Assembly (NCBI RefSeq): GCF_018861025.1 | Contig: NZ_JAHKQH010000005.1 | Coordinates: forward strand, 55,412 to 119,411 | DNA from: Psychrosphaera sp. B3R10 | GTDB lineage: Bacteria > Pseudomonadota > Gammaproteobacteria > Enterobacterales > Alteromonadaceae | Length of the DNA stretch: 64,000 nucleotides | Direction of reading: 5' to 3' | Shown: positions 53,672 to 63,245 of the stretch, in pieces | Layout of the letters: every line of letters begins with the position of its first letter | Position numbering within the stretch: position 1 is the first letter of the stretch | Notes under the pieces: model-generated | Databases searched by the model: none | Seen by the model: only the letters and a program-made list of their open reading frames with translations | Told to the model about the DNA's origin: nothing | Program-made: the position numbers and the translations under genes

Positions 53672-54139
53672 TTAACTATGTTTGCTATATAGCGTTTGGA
53701 TTAGCTCATCTTCAAGTTCTAATTGTGATTCTAGTATTTGGCCTATTTCAGACAGGTCACTGTCAAAATCACCGAGGTCTGCAGAAACATTCATCGCCAT
53801 ATACTTATCGTTAAATTCAACAAGCTTGTTTGTTGTTTCTGTTATTTTTGGATAGATATTTTCTGCCAATTTGGCGCTTTCTGGTCCGTGTTCACGACAT
53901 TGCTTAACAATATCATTAAAAATTTCAAAATGGCCGGCAGAAAGATAATCAATTAAAACCTGACAAAAGTCATTCACGTTTGCGACATCAGGTAACTGTT
54001 TTGCTTCTGTGTCATAAGGTGGTAGTGCTGCCAATTTACAATACTTAACCAACAATTCTTGGCGTTCTGTTAACCAATTATCGATGATGTGATTTGCACC
54101 ACCGTACTTTTGTTGAGTTTGTTCCAAACGAGATAACAT
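53672..54139 (-). CDS. rsd: Rsd/AlgQ-family anti-sigma-70 factor
   Basis: A 155-residue helical protein: MLSRLEQTQQKYGGANHIID, WLTERQELLVKYCKLAALPPY and NDFCQVLIDYLSAGHFEIFN match the Rsd/AlgQ family (PF04353), which binds sigma-70 to favour alternative sigma factors. E. coli has rsd directly ahead of nudC and hemE; here rsd is present but divergent from nudC. A promoter for both lies in the 168-nt gap. ATG start clear. Confidence 0.9.
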   Translation of the reverse strand: MLSRLEQTQQKYGGANHIIDNWLTERQELLVKYCKLAALPPYDTEAKQLPDVANVNDFCQVLIDYLSAGHFEIFNDIVKQCREHGPESAKLAENIYPKITETTNKLVEFNDKYMAMNVSADLGDFDSDLSEIGQILESQLELEDELIQTLYSKHS

Positions 54140-54307
54140 GAATATGCCCTTTTAAATTCATTATTAATCCATAACACTGGAATTTAACAAAAAGATCAAT
54201 CTATTTTGATTCCAGAATCCGTAAGTATAAGACATTAAATGTAATTTAACATTGTTAATTATGACTAGATCCAAGGTAAACTTGCCGAAAAGTACAGGTG
54301 GAAAAAT

Positions 54308-55129
54308 ATGATTAAACACAACATCTTATTCAATAATGAGTTAAACGGCTGGTGGTGCTTAGTGCATCAGCATCGGGTGTATTTAACGTCTCCGGTTAAC
54401 CAACTTCCAAGTGGCTGTTTTGACGAACTTGGTTTGCCTGTTAAAGCGCCAGAATCGGTTCATCAAATTGGTGAACATCAAGATTTACCTGTGTACATGA
54501 TAGATGTTAAAAGCGCCGATTTAATCGACGAAATGGATCATGAGCTATTTGTTGGTATTCGCAGTGTGTTGTTTAATCACAATGAGATGTTTGAATTTGC
54601 CGCAAGGGCTTATCAAGTTGCTTTGTTTCTGCGTACACATAAATATTGTGGCGAGTGTGGGGAGCAAATGACCCTTGTCGATTGGGAACTGGCGACCTTG
54701 TGTGAGCCATGTAAACATAGATGTTATCCCCGTATCTCGCCGGTGGTGATAGTGGCAATACGGAACAAAGATAAGATCCTATTGGCCCAGGGGACACGTT
54801 CTACTACTGGGCTTTATAGTGTTTTAGCCGGTTTTGTTGAGAGTGGTGAAACGTTAGAGCAAACAGTACATCGTGAAGTATTTGAAGAAGTAGGTATTAA
54901 AGTTAAAAATCTTAAGTACCAATTGAGCCAACCTTGGCCGTTTCCGCATTCATTAATGGTTGGCTTTTTGGCTGAATACGACAGCGGTGAGATAAATATT
55001 TGTGAAGACGAAATTGTTACTGCGGATTGGTTTTCAATTAAGGATCTGCCGCAAGTACCGCAACAGCAAACGATTGCTGGTAAATTGATTCATACCACGA
55101 AAAAGATGATGGCTTTAGCTCGTAGGTAA
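54308..55129 (+). CDS. nudC: NAD+ diphosphatase/NAD-decapping hydrolase NudC
   Basis: A 273-residue Nudix hydrolase with a zinc ribbon: C114, C117 (YCGECGE) and C132, C135 (CEPCKHRCYPR). The Nudix box runs GFVESGETLEQTVHREVFEE from about residue 175, and SQPWPFPHSLMVGF is the NudC-specific SQPWPFPxS motif that recognises NAD. It cleaves NAD(H) and NAD-capped RNA. It is followed by hemE, as in E. coli. ATG start has a GGTGGAAAA region ahead. Confidence 0.95.
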   Translation: MIKHNILFNNELNGWWCLVHQHRVYLTSPVNQLPSGCFDELGLPVKAPESVHQIGEHQDLPVYMIDVKSADLIDEMDHELFVGIRSVLFNHNEMFEFAARAYQVALFLRTHKYCGECGEQMTLVDWELATLCEPCKHRCYPRISPVVIVAIRNKDKILLAQGTRSTTGLYSVLAGFVESGETLEQTVHREVFEEVGIKVKNLKYQLSQPWPFPHSLMVGFLAEYDSGEINICEDEIVTADWFSIKDLPQVPQQQTIAGKLIHTTKKMMALARR

Positions 55130-55165
55130 TTGAAAGTACAATTATGGGGTCCTAGAAAAGAAAAA

Positions 55166-55184
55166 ACCACTCGTAAAGAGTGGT
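55166..55184. terminator. Hairpin after nudC
   Basis: ACCACTC / GAGTGGT, 7-bp stem with a 5-nt loop, followed by CAAATTTTT, 37 nt after the nudC stop. A moderate intrinsic terminator; the 261-nt gap to hemE must also hold the hemE promoter. Confidence 0.55.
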
Positions 55185-55390
55185 CAAATTTTTCTAGCGC
55201 GTGAGCTGTTTATAGAGCTTCTTTTTTTATAATTCGTGAGCGCGAACTATTTATAGCAAAGCAGACTTTAGTGCGCAAGAACTTAATAATGATTGATTTA
55301 GAATAAAGAAATCGTTTTTTAGGTCGTTTCTTTCTATGGAGGAGTTGCTCTGTTCCTGATAGAATCTCACCGAAATTTTTAGGGTGAATT

Positions 55391-56458
55391 ATGACTGAAT
55401 TAAAAAATGATCGTTATCTAAAAGCGTTATTGCAACAACCAGTTGACCGTACTCCAGTATGGATGATGCGTCAGGCAGGCCGTTATTTACCAGAATATCG
55501 TGCGACTCGTGCTATTGCTGGTGACTTTGTTTCTTTAATGAAAAATCCTGAGTTGGCGTGTGAAGTGACCATGCAACCGCTTCGTCGCTATCCAATTGAT
55601 GCGGCTATCTTGTTTTCAGATATTTTGACCATCCCAGATGCCATGGGTTTAGGTTTGTATTTTGAAACAGGCGAGGGCCCTAAATTTCAAAATCCAATTA
55701 AGACTCAAGCTGACGTCGCTAAAATTGGTATTCCAGATCCTGAAACAGAATTACGTTATGTTATGGATGCTGTTCGTACTATTCGTAAAGAATTAAACGG
55801 ATCAGTACCACTTATTGGTTTTTCAGGGAGTCCTTGGACGCTTGCGACTTATATGGTTGAAGGCGGTAGCACTAAGACATTTTCTAAAATCAAAGGCATG
55901 ATGTATTCAGAACCGGCTTTAATGCACCAGTTACTTGATAAAGTCGCTGACTCAGTGACAAGCTATCTAAATGCTCAAATTGCCGCTGGTGCGCAATCTG
56001 TAATGATATTTGATACATGGGGTGGCGTATTAACCCCGCGTGATTACAAAGATTTCTCTTTAAATTACATGAGTAAGATCATCGATGGTTTAACTCGTGA
56101 AAATGATGGGCGTAAAGTTCCTGTGACCTTGTTTACTAAAAATGGTGGTCAGTGGTTAGAGCTCATGGCTGAAACAGGTTGTGATGCATTAGGACTTGAT
56201 TGGACCATTAATATTGCTGAAGCTAAACGACGTGTTGGCGATAAAGTGGCTTTGCAGGGGAATATGGACCCGTCAATGTTATATGCGACACCAGATAGAA
56301 TTCGTCAGGAAGTTAAGTCTATCTTAACTGACTACGGTCATTCCGGGACTGGTCACGTATTTAACCTAGGTCACGGCATTACGCCAGATGTGACTCCGGA
56401 AAATGCCGGCGTATTTTTTGACTCCGTTGTTGAATTCAGCCCTGAATTCCATAAATAA
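55391..56458 (+). CDS. hemE: Uroporphyrinogen decarboxylase HemE
   Basis: A 355-residue enzyme that decarboxylates uroporphyrinogen III to coproporphyrinogen III in haem synthesis. [18 protein letters not shown] at about residue 20, [15 protein letters not shown] and [17 protein letters not shown] are the active-site signatures, and [18 protein letters not shown] closes the C-terminus. Length and motifs are standard. The ATG follows AGGGTGAATT. It has no close neighbours downstream on its strand; it converges on the UDG-family gene. Confidence 0.97.
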   Translation: MTELKNDRYLKALLQQPVDRTPVWMMRQAGRYLPEYRATRAIAGDFVSLMKNPELACEVTMQPLRRYPIDAAILFSDILTIPDAMGLGLYFETGEGPKFQNPIKTQADVAKIGIPDPETELRYVMDAVRTIRKELNGSVPLIGFSGSPWTLATYMVEGGSTKTFSKIKGMMYSEPALMHQLLDKVADSVTSYLNAQIAAGAQSVMIFDTWGGVLTPRDYKDFSLNYMSKIIDGLTRENDGRKVPVTLFTKNGGQWLELMAETGCDALGLDWTINIAEAKRRVGDKVALQGNMDPSMLYATPDRIRQEVKSILTDYGHSGTGHVFNLGHGITPDVTPENAGVFFDSVVEFSPEFHK

Positions 56459-56495
56459 TCTTAGCTTAAAATAATGATTACCATTTAAATTTAGG

Positions 56496-57077
56496 TTAAT
56501 CATCAAAAGCATCTAAAATTCGCTGCCTTAATTTGGGCAGCGTTTTTGTTTCAAACCACCTATTTTTACTAATCCAAATATTGTTTCTTGGTGATGGGTG
56601 CGGCAAAACGATTGTTTTGTTTGTAAAGTCGTTGTTTCGGATCGAACTGGTTAAGTTCTCGAAGTTATCCACATATTTTTGCGCCGCATAGCGACCTATA
56701 ATCAGCGTTAGTTCTATATTACCCAAATTACCTAGTATTTGTTGGTGCCAAGTCTGACTACAAATTTTAGGCGGGGCTTTGTCGCCTGAGCTATTAGTGA
56801 CTTTTCCTGGGTAACAAAATGCCATCGGCATAATTGCCAATATCTGCTCATTATAAAATTGTTCGCGAGTCATCCCTAACCATTCGCGCAATCTGTCACC
56901 CGATGCGTCGTCAAAGGCTTGGTTCTTTTGATGGGTTTTTAATCCAGGCGCTTGTCCAATGATTAATATTTTAGCTTTGCTGTGAAGTTGAAATATAGGT
57001 CTTGGTGGTAAAGGGAGGGTTTCTTTACATAAAGTACAGTTGGAGAGCGCTGAAATAACTGCGTTATTGTCAGTCAT
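56496..57077 (-). CDS. Uracil-DNA glycosylase superfamily protein
   Basis: A 193-residue protein with CTLCKETLPLPPRPIFQ at the N-terminus, ILIIGQAPGLKTHQ (the GQAPG active-site loop) and a C-terminal VLPHPSPRNNIW motif. These two loops define the UDG superfamily; the N-terminal CxxC (C14, C17) suggests a relative of families 4-5 with reduced metal cluster ligands, but only two cysteines are obvious. It removes uracil or a similar base, or has lost that role; not resolvable. It follows hemE convergently. Confidence 0.78.
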   Translation of the reverse strand: MTDNNAVISALSNCTLCKETLPLPPRPIFQLHSKAKILIIGQAPGLKTHQKNQAFDDASGDRLREWLGMTREQFYNEQILAIMPMAFCYPGKVTNSSGDKAPPKICSQTWHQQILGNLGNIELTLIIGRYAAQKYVDNFENLTSSIRNNDFTNKTIVLPHPSPRNNIWISKNRWFETKTLPKLRQRILDAFDD

Positions 57078-57120
57078 ATCTTGCTGGTGGTTGTAAAAGT
57101 CAAATGACGTTTCATAGGAT

Positions 57121-57155
57121 AAAAAAATGCAGCGGTTGTTATCACCGCTGCATTT
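57121..57155 (-). terminator. Terminator of sthA
   Basis: AAATGCAGCGGT / ACCGCTGCATTT, 12-bp stem with a 7-nt loop, followed on the minus strand by a T7 run. It lies just after the sthA stop. Confidence 0.92.
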
Positions 57156-57161
57156 AAATGT

Positions 57162-58607
57162 TTAGAACAATCTATTTAAGCCATTTAGCGCAGCTACACG
57201 GTATGCCTCAGCCATCGTTGGATAGTTGAATGTTGTGCGTACAAAGTACTCTATGGTATTGGCAGCGCCTTTTTGTTGCATAATCGCCTGGCCGATATGC
57301 ACGATTTCAGCAGAACGTTCTCCAAAGCAGTGAATACCCAAAATTTCTTTAGTTTCACAGTGGAACAAGATCTTTAAGCTACCAACGGCACTCGCCCCGA
57401 TTTGTGCACGAGCAAGATGTTTAAATGATGCACGACCTACTTCGTAAGGGATTTTCTTCGCCGTTAATTCGAGTTCAGTTTTACCAACCGATGACATTTC
57501 TGGGATGGTATAAATACCCGTTGGAATGTCCTCGATGAGTTGGCCTTCATTAGCAATATTCAACATATAGTCTGCCGCGATGCGACCTTGGTCATATGCT
57601 GCGCTTGCTAAGCTTGGGTAGCCGATAACATCACCTACAGCAAATATATTGTCGACTTCTGTGCGATAGTTTTTATTAACGCCTAAAGAACCACGACTAT
57701 TTGCTTTAACACCGAGGTTTTCAAGTTTTAAGCTGTCAGTATTACCTGTACGACCATTGGCAAATAACAAACAGTCGGCTTTCATTCTTTTGCCTGACTT
57801 CAAGGTCATTATAACGCCGTCTTCAGTACCTTCGATTTTGTCGTATTCTTCACCGTGACGAATGACTATACCGCTATTCCAAAAGTGATAGCTTAGTGAG
57901 TCAGTCATTTCTGCGTCCATAAAGGACAACAAGCGGTCACGTGTATTAATCAAGTCAACTTTACAACCTAATCCACGGAAGATTGATGCGTACTCACAGC
58001 CAATGACACCGGCACCATAGATAATGATGCTTTTAGGATCGTGTTTTAAAGATAAAATAGTATCGGAGTCATAAACACGAGGGTGGTTAAAGTCGACGTC
58101 ATGTGGTCGGTATGGACGTGAGCCCGATGCGATAACGATTTTTTCTGCAGTTAGTTGGTCAATACTGCCGTCAGGTGTTTGAATTGATAACGTGTTTTTA
58201 TCAATAAACGAGGCAGAACCATGATAAATCTTTACGCTATTTCGGTTATAAAAACCGGCGCGGAGTCTAACTTGGTCGCTAATAACTTTGGTCGTGTGTT
58301 GAAGAATGTCGTGAAACGTTAGTGTCGCGGCCTTTTCAGAACGATTAAATAGCGGGTTCGAGTTATATTCAACAAGTCGACTAACCGAATGTCTTAACGC
58401 TTTAGATGGGATGGTTCCCCAATGAGTACAACCACCGCCAACTTGAGAATGCTTTTCGATAACCGCAACTTTTTTACCAGCTTTGGTTAAGTTCATTGCG
58501 GCGCCTTCGCCACCCGGCCCGGTGCCGATAACAATCACATCGTAATCGTATTTTGTGGTAGAAGTTGTGGTTACTTTCGCTTCAGTTCTTTTACTTTTTG
58601 CGGTCAC
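57162..58607 (-). CDS. sthA: Soluble pyridine nucleotide transhydrogenase SthA
   Basis: A 481-residue flavoprotein that transfers hydride from NADPH to NAD+. FAD-binding [21 protein letters not shown] (about residues 25-45), then [20 protein letters not shown], where the second redox cysteine of the disulfide oxidoreductase family is replaced by Thr, as in true SthA, and [17 protein letters not shown] as the NAD site. The C-terminal dimerisation domain contains [11 protein letters not shown]. It starts at GTG 58607; an N-terminal extension of about 16 residues beyond typical SthA is low-complexity. In E. coli sthA is next to fabR; here the desaturase lies between. Confidence 0.95.
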   Translation of the reverse strand: MTAKSKRTEAKVTTTSTTKYDYDVIVIGTGPGGEGAAMNLTKAGKKVAVIEKHSQVGGGCTHWGTIPSKALRHSVSRLVEYNSNPLFNRSEKAATLTFHDILQHTTKVISDQVRLRAGFYNRNSVKIYHGSASFIDKNTLSIQTPDGSIDQLTAEKIVIASGSRPYRPHDVDFNHPRVYDSDTILSLKHDPKSIIIYGAGVIGCEYASIFRGLGCKVDLINTRDRLLSFMDAEMTDSLSYHFWNSGIVIRHGEEYDKIEGTEDGVIMTLKSGKRMKADCLLFANGRTGNTDSLKLENLGVKANSRGSLGVNKNYRTEVDNIFAVGDVIGYPSLASAAYDQGRIAADYMLNIANEGQLIEDIPTGIYTIPEMSSVGKTELELTAKKIPYEVGRASFKHLARAQIGASAVGSLKILFHCETKEILGIHCFGERSAEIVHIGQAIMQQKGAANTIEYFVRTTFNYPTMAEAYRVAALNGLNRLF

Positions 58608-58705
58608 AGTTTCGCCCTATGTAATTTATTTTCATAACAGTATGAATCATAGAAACTTTTGAGTGATCAGCCAAGTCTTATTCGCGGATAACGGCTATAA
58701 ATAAC

Positions 58706-58735
58706 GAAAATGGGCAGTTTTAGCTGCCCATTTCT
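58706..58735 (-). terminator. Terminator of the desaturase gene
   Basis: AAATGGGCAG / CTGCCCATTT, 10-bp stem with a 6-nt loop; on the minus strand the T-rich TTTTCGTTA follows, 14 nt beyond the stop. Confidence 0.85.
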
Positions 58736-58748
58736 TACATTTTTGGAA

Positions 58749-59864
58749 TTATGCTACTTGCATTAACATTTGTTGCCACTGAGATTGTTGGCTAGCGAGT
58801 TGTGCTTTTAATAGTTGATATTGTTTTTTTAACTCAACAACGGTCATTTTTGGCGCATTTTGACGTTTCGCCATCAGGTATTCTTTTCGGGCGTTAACAA
58901 AGGCTTTTAGTCTTGCCATTAAAATGTCGTATTCAGCTTCAAGTCTCGTTAAAATTTCCTGTTTGTGTGGAAGCTCAACGACCTTAGTTTCGGTTTTGTA
59001 TTTTTGCATTTTCCATTTTGCCGCTTGAATACGTTCAAATGGAACCTTTCGTAGATTTTTGGTTAGGCCGATAAAACTAGCTGCTTTGATAAACCATTTG
59101 CTTGGGTCGTATTGATACCAGCGAATACCATTTCGATAGTCTGATTCAAAAATATGGTGATAGTTATGATAGCCCTCACCGTAAGTGACAAACGCAAGTA
59201 AACCATTGTCGCGCGCAGTGTTCTTGTCTGTATATGGCTGTGAACCCCAAATATGGGCTAACGAATTAATGAAAAACGTAAAATGGTGGCTCAGAACCAG
59301 TCGTAAAAAACCGACAGTGATTAAGAATCCAAGAATGTCGTCAAATATAAGGCCTAATAAAAGTGGTACACCAAAGTTAGTGATAAGCGTTAAGGCCAAA
59401 TAATGTTTGTGTTGCCACATCACAATTCGGTTTTTTTGTAGATCGCGGCAATTACTGTAGTCGCCATATTTTTCGCCTTGGTAATCTCGTAACATCCAAC
59501 CGATGTGACTAAACCAAAATCCTTTTTTTGCAGAATATGGGTCCTTGTCATTTTGGTCGACAAATTTATGATGTATTCTATGGTCTGACGACCAATGTAG
59601 GGCGCTGTTTTGCAATGCAAATGCACCGCCTAACGCCAGAATAAATTCAAGGATTGGGTGTGCTTCGTAGGTTTTATGCGCCCACAGACGGTGATAACCA
59701 ACTGTGATGGACATTCCCGCGAATCCCAATGTTAAAACAGTGGCGACAATATGCGCCATTGTAAAACCATAGAAATAACCGTACAAAGGTACGCTTATGA
59801 TGGTTATTAAAAATGTTAGTGAAAACACTAAAACATTTGTCCAGATAATAGGTGCTTTTTTCAT
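58749..59864 (-). CDS. Membrane fatty acid desaturase (delta-9 acyl-CoA/lipid type)
   Basis: A 371-residue di-iron membrane enzyme. The three histidine boxes are visible: HRLWAH (about residue 59), HRIHHKFVD (about 95) and HNYHH (about 236). Four hydrophobic segments surround them. The last 80 residues (about 290-371) form a Lys/Glu/Gln-rich helical tail not typical of the core family. It is divergent from fabR, with two FabR/DesT-like palindromes in the gap, so it is probably repressed by FabR when unsaturated fatty acids are ample. It adjusts membrane fluidity. ATG clear. Confidence 0.9.
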   Translation of the reverse strand: MKKAPIIWTNVLVFSLTFLITIISVPLYGYFYGFTMAHIVATVLTLGFAGMSITVGYHRLWAHKTYEAHPILEFILALGGAFALQNSALHWSSDHRIHHKFVDQNDKDPYSAKKGFWFSHIGWMLRDYQGEKYGDYSNCRDLQKNRIVMWQHKHYLALTLITNFGVPLLLGLIFDDILGFLITVGFLRLVLSHHFTFFINSLAHIWGSQPYTDKNTARDNGLLAFVTYGEGYHNYHHIFESDYRNGIRWYQYDPSKWFIKAASFIGLTKNLRKVPFERIQAAKWKMQKYKTETKVVELPHKQEILTRLEAEYDILMARLKAFVNARKEYLMAKRQNAPKMTVVELKKQYQLLKAQLASQQSQWQQMLMQVA

Positions 59865-59875
59865 AATCTTATTTG

Positions 59876-59893
59876 AGCTTACATGTGTACGCT
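59876..59893. promoter_or_regulatory. FabR-type operator upstream of the desaturase
   Basis: AGCTTACATGTGTACGCT is an 18-bp near-palindrome (AGCnTACA-TGTnnGCT) of the FabR type. It sits 12-29 nt upstream of the desaturase ATG, where it would block transcription or its start. Confidence 0.65.
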
Positions 59894-59941
59894 GAATTTT
59901 AACTGGCTTTACTTAAAAATCAACTAATATGTTTATATTTT

Positions 59942-59959
59942 AGTGAACAGCTGTTCGCA
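59942..59959. promoter_or_regulatory. Second palindrome near the fabR start (DesT/FabR-like)
   Basis: AGTGAACAGCTGTTCGCA contains the perfect 12-bp palindrome GAACAGCTGTTC. It overlaps the possible GTG start at 59943 and lies 14 nt before the ATG at 59973; it resembles, from memory, the DesT operator of Pseudomonas. Probably autoregulation of fabR. Confidence 0.5.
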
Positions 59960-59972
59960 GGAAAAAAATGCA

Positions 59973-60605
59973 ATGACAAAAAACGGTACCAATCCCCCGC
60001 ACAATAGGACGAGGGCAGAGCAAAAAGAGCAAACTCGCAGAGCAATTGTTGATGCTGCATTTAGAATGTTAAGCGCAGATCACAGTTATGCCAACTTAAG
60101 TTTGCGTGAAGTTGCTCGTGAAGCTGGAATTGCACCGACGTCATTTTATCGCCACTTTAAAGATATGGACGAGCTTGGATTAACATTAGTTGATGAAGCA
60201 GGTTTAATGTTGCGGCAGTTGATGCGCCAGGCGCGCGCAAGGATCGCGAGGGGCGGTGGCAGTGTTGTACGTACGTCTGTGGAAACCTTCATGGAGTTTG
60301 TCGACACTAATAGTAATGAATTCCGGTTATTGCTTCGAGAACGTTCAGGTACTTCAAAAGCATTTCGTTCTGCTGTACAGCGAGAAATGATGCATTTTAT
60401 CCAAGAGCTTTCTGATTACATTAGACAAAAAACTCATTCGAACCATAAAAGTGCTTTGTGGGAAGCGGATGCGTTGGTGACAATTGTATTTAATGCCGGT
60501 GCAGATGCCCTTGATTTACCCAAGGCACAACGTGAAGAATTATCTAATAAAGTCATTCAACAATTACGTTATGTCACGAGAGGTGCAGAGGCGGGTAGAA
60601 AATAA
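59973..60605 (+). CDS. fabR: TetR-type repressor FabR of unsaturated fatty acid genes
   Basis: A 210-residue TetR-family repressor. [20 protein letters not shown] starts the DNA-binding domain, [22 protein letters not shown] is the recognition helix-turn-helix, and [19 protein letters not shown] belongs to the FabR ligand domain. E. coli FabR represses fabA and fabB in response to acyl-thioester pools; here the divergent desaturase is the likely target. I use ATG 59973 with AGGA ahead; a GTG at 59943 overlaps the palindrome and is less likely. Confidence 0.92.
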   Translation: MTKNGTNPPHNRTRAEQKEQTRRAIVDAAFRMLSADHSYANLSLREVAREAGIAPTSFYRHFKDMDELGLTLVDEAGLMLRQLMRQARARIARGGGSVVRTSVETFMEFVDTNSNEFRLLLRERSGTSKAFRSAVQREMMHFIQELSDYIRQKTHSNHKSALWEADALVTIVFNAGADALDLPKAQREELSNKVIQQLRYVTRGAEAGRK

Positions 60606-60772
60606 CAAGCTGTGTTATTTTTAAGGCGAGGTTTTTTAGGTAGAAACCGCCTAAATGCCTTTTGAGTAATGTGACTAAGATACGCCACGCCGCTTTATCA
60701 TTTAAATATTGATGGTAAAAAAAACAAACTCTATTTCGCTAAAAACCCCAGTACAATAGCCTTTTGGGTATA

Positions 60773-60822
60773 TGACACAGGTATGTCACATGACATTTGG
60801 TATGACTGTCGTTCACTTGTCA
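60773..60822. promoter_or_regulatory. Cluster of TGTCA/TGACA half-sites ahead of the membrane/XRE operon
   Basis: TGACA (60773-60777), TGTCA (60784-60788), TGACA (60791-60795), then TGACTGTC and TGTCA (60818-60822) fall within 50 nt; TGTCACATGACA is an exact inverted pair. It lies 65-115 nt upstream of the first gene (ATG 60887). A regulator site cluster; the XRE protein of the same operon is a candidate binder. Confidence 0.4.
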
Positions 60823-60886
60823 TCACTATTCAGCAAAATTTCGGTTTAACTTGAACTCGTCAAAACGAAGCGAGAGGAAACGCATA

Positions 60887-61378
60887 ATGGACAATAATCA
60901 AACTATAGAGACAAACTCTAACGATAATTCAACGAGCAATCCAATGGACGAATCTAGTGATAACCATCAAGAAGTAAACCAAATAGGAACTATGGCTTTA
61001 TTCAGTGATGGCTTTAGTTTCAATTTCGAATTTGGTGGTCACAAAATTCTTGCCTGGGGCTCTGCGAAATCGGGAAAAGAAAAAGTATTTGTGGATGGCC
61101 AAGTTGTTGGTGAAAAACGAAGTTTTACAAGACGATCTGTTATCCCTTTTACAATAGGTAAAGATGAACTTGAAATTGAGTTTCATACGGTAAGCCTGCT
61201 TACTGCAGAATTGCACTGTACGTTAATTAAAAATGGGGTTCATGTTGAAACCCAAAAACAGATTCCGAAATATACAGCTAATAAAAAGAAATCTAAATGG
61301 CGTATCGCGTTTTGGTTTGCCATTGGTTTTGTATTTGGTTTTTTTGCTATCGATGAAATTGTCGCGTTTTTCTCTTAA
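60887..61378 (+). CDS. Single-pass membrane protein, unknown function
   Basis: A 163-residue protein. Residues 1-34 are polar and rich in Asn/Ser/Asp, probably disordered; residues 35-125 form a beta-rich domain (GTMALFSDGFSFNFEFGGHK; GKEKVFVDGQVVGEK; FTIGKDELEIEFHTV); the C-terminus is a membrane helix (RIAFWFAIGFVFGFFAI). The topology puts the beta domain in the cytoplasm if the helix is a tail anchor. ATG 60887 follows GAGAGG; the longer TTG frame from 60851 is unlikely. It heads an operon with an XRE protein (22 nt apart) and a small membrane protein. I recognise no family. Confidence 0.68.
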   Translation: MDNNQTIETNSNDNSTSNPMDESSDNHQEVNQIGTMALFSDGFSFNFEFGGHKILAWGSAKSGKEKVFVDGQVVGEKRSFTRRSVIPFTIGKDELEIEFHTVSLLTAELHCTLIKNGVHVETQKQIPKYTANKKKSKWRIAFWFAIGFVFGFFAIDEIVAFFS

Positions 61379-61400
61379 TCACTCTGTATAGGTAATAGTA

Positions 61401-61724
61401 ATGAACATAAATGCAGAGTTAATTAAAATCCATAGAACTAAGCATAATTGGACTCAACAAGTATTGGCCGAGTCCTGTGGCGTAAGTTTAAGAACCATAC
61501 AACGTGTTGAACGTTATGGTAATGCGTCACATGAAACGGTAATGGCATTAGCGTCGGTATTTGAAATTGAGCAGTCAGAAATAGTTATTCCCGAAAGCCC
61601 TGTGGTTGAGCTTGAAATGAAAAACACCGAGGGCAACAAACTGGTGGAACAGGCAATACAGTTTGTTATTACACTTATCACGGGTATGTTGATTGGTGCC
61701 GCACTGATGCGATTTTTGAATTAG
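61401..61724 (+). CDS. XRE-family regulator with C-terminal membrane helix
   Basis: A 107-residue protein: an XRE helix-turn-helix (IKIHRTKHNWTQQVLAESCG, VSLRTIQRVERYGNA, about residues 7-50), a linker, then a membrane helix (FVITLITGMLIGAALMRF, about 88-105). A DNA-binding domain tied to the membrane by a tail anchor is unusual and implies that the activity depends on a membrane event. It lies between the two other membrane proteins of the same operon. Probably autoregulates through the TGTCA cluster, which is inference. Confidence 0.82.
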   Translation: MNINAELIKIHRTKHNWTQQVLAESCGVSLRTIQRVERYGNASHETVMALASVFEIEQSEIVIPESPVVELEMKNTEGNKLVEQAIQFVITLITGMLIGAALMRFLN

Positions 61725-61771
61725 TCGTTTAGCTGTAATAAGAGTCTATCTTGGTGAACATAGGAATAAAT

Positions 61772-61909
61772 ATGAAAAATGTAACTGGTAAAACTGCGGA
61801 TACTGCTGATAGTGACAAAGAAAGCAGAGGGATTATTACGCTGGTGGCCATTACGGTGGCGATAATGATATTTGGATTAGGTGTTTCTGTTGGGCAGTTT
61901 ATTGCTTGA
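61772..61909 (+). CDS. 45-residue membrane microprotein
   Basis: MKNVTGKTADTADSDKESRG then a hydrophobic helix IITLVAITVAIMIFGLGVSV and GQFIA. A polar N-terminus and one membrane segment; AGGA lies 8 nt ahead of the ATG. It follows the XRE gene by 47 nt and is the last gene of the operon, ended by a terminator at 61955-61990. Too short for most automatic calls; coding is supported by the ribosome site, an exact frame and the shared single-helix plan of its neighbours. Confidence 0.55.
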   Translation: MKNVTGKTADTADSDKESRGIITLVAITVAIMIFGLGVSVGQFIA

Positions 61910-61954
61910 TGGCATTTATCAAAGAGTCAACAACGTGAATTGGTTTATGCATTT

Positions 61955-61990
61955 AAAAGCCCACATTAAGTATATTAATAGTGGGCTTTT
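61955..61990 (+). terminator. Terminator of the membrane/XRE operon
   Basis: AAAAGCCCAC / GTGGGCTTTT, 10-bp stem with a 16-nt AT-rich loop and T-rich tail, between this operon and the convergent trmA. Confidence 0.8.
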
Positions 61991-62028
61991 CATTCTAAGT
62001 TTATCCGCTGTCTGTATGGTTTACTTAT

Positions 62029-63132
62029 TTATCGATTAGATTTAGCAGTTAGAACAACGCCGCATTCTAAATGGTCGGTATAAGGGAACTGATCAAATAC
62101 GGCAAATTTAGCAATGTTGTGCGTTTTACTTAGTTCCTGCAAATTGTCGTAAAGCGTATTTGGGTTACAACTTATGTAAATAATGTTTGGGTAGTTTGCC
62201 ACCATCTTTACGGTATCTTCATCTAATCCCGCACGTGGTGGGTCGACGAATATTGTTTCACATTTATAGTCATCAAGTTCGATACCTTCTAAACGTGTAA
62301 ATTTACGTGTTTTATTTACCGCTTCGGTAAACTCTTCGGCTGACATTCTTATGATCTTAAGATTGTCTATGTTGTTTTGTTCAATATTGTACTGTGCCGA
62401 ACGCACTGATGTTTTAGATATCTCAGTTGCGAGAACTTTGTCAAATTTGTCTGCCAATGCAATTGAAAAATTACCATTACCACAATAAAGCTCTAGTAAG
62501 TCACCTTTATAAGGAATAGCATTCTTTGCCCAACTCAACATTTGTTCGCAAACTTTTGCGTTAGGTTGCGTAAAACTGTTTTCCACTTGCTTATATATGT
62601 ACTGCTTGCCGTCAACTGTCAGGTTTTCGATCACATAGTCCTTATCCAATACGATCTTTTGCTTTTTAGCACGTCCAACAAAGTTAATTGTATATTTGTC
62701 ACTTAACTGTTGTTTTAACACTTTTGCAGCTGCGAGCCATTCATCGTCAAGTTGCTTGTGATAAAGCAGAGAAACTAAGATTTCACCTGATAGGGTAGAT
62801 AAGTAATCAATCTGAAATAGCTTGCGGCGCAATATTTCATTTGGCTTTAATAGCTCAGTTAAGTCGGTCATTACACTATTAATAAGTGTACTAGCTGGTG
62901 GGAACTGATCGATACGCACTTTTTGCTTGGTTTCTTTCTCAAACATTATATGAAAAAGATCGTCGTCGTCATGCCAAACTCTAAACTCACAGCGCATTCG
63001 ATAATTTAATGTAGGAGATTTGAATTTGTCGATTTTAGGAATTGAAAACTCTGCGAATTGATCATTGATCAAATCCAACTTATTAGAGAGTAGAATATCG
63101 TAATTGTCTGGATCGATTTGGCTTAATGGCAT
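62029..63132 (-). CDS. trmA: tRNA (uracil-5-)-methyltransferase TrmA
   Basis: A 367-residue SAM-dependent enzyme that makes 5-methyluridine at position 54 of tRNA. SAM site [19 protein letters not shown], then [14 protein letters not shown], and the catalytic cysteine in [14 protein letters not shown]; the C-terminal glutamate region HLECGVVL also fits. N-terminal [18 protein letters not shown] is TrmA-specific; the enzyme lacks the iron-sulfur cluster of RlmD. In E. coli trmA is near fabR and sthA, as here. ATG clear. Confidence 0.96.
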   Translation of the reverse strand: MPLSQIDPDNYDILLSNKLDLINDQFAEFSIPKIDKFKSPTLNYRMRCEFRVWHDDDDLFHIMFEKETKQKVRIDQFPPASTLINSVMTDLTELLKPNEILRRKLFQIDYLSTLSGEILVSLLYHKQLDDEWLAAAKVLKQQLSDKYTINFVGRAKKQKIVLDKDYVIENLTVDGKQYIYKQVENSFTQPNAKVCEQMLSWAKNAIPYKGDLLELYCGNGNFSIALADKFDKVLATEISKTSVRSAQYNIEQNNIDNLKIIRMSAEEFTEAVNKTRKFTRLEGIELDDYKCETIFVDPPRAGLDEDTVKMVANYPNIIYISCNPNTLYDNLQELSKTHNIAKFAVFDQFPYTDHLECGVVLTAKSNR

Positions 63133-63204
63133 GGGTTATTTTGTCTATAAAGGTTGGTTGTAGGTATTTTAATGCAAAAGCAGCAAAATATTAAATTTTC
63201 CAAT

Positions 63205-63230
63205 AAAAAAGGCTGCACTAGGCAGCCTTT
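63205..63230 (-). terminator. Terminator of the RRM-protein gene
   Basis: AAAGGCTGC / GCAGCCTTT, 9-bp stem with a 5-nt loop; the minus strand continues into a T6 run. It lies 16 nt beyond the stop of the RRM gene. Confidence 0.9.
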
Positions 63231-63245
63231 TTCTTAAGGACTTAA

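Noticed and set aside
55860..55875. GGCGGTAGC, similar to the ops element of polysaccharide operons
   Set aside because: It is within the hemE coding sequence (Gly-Gly-Ser) and far from any polysaccharide gene.
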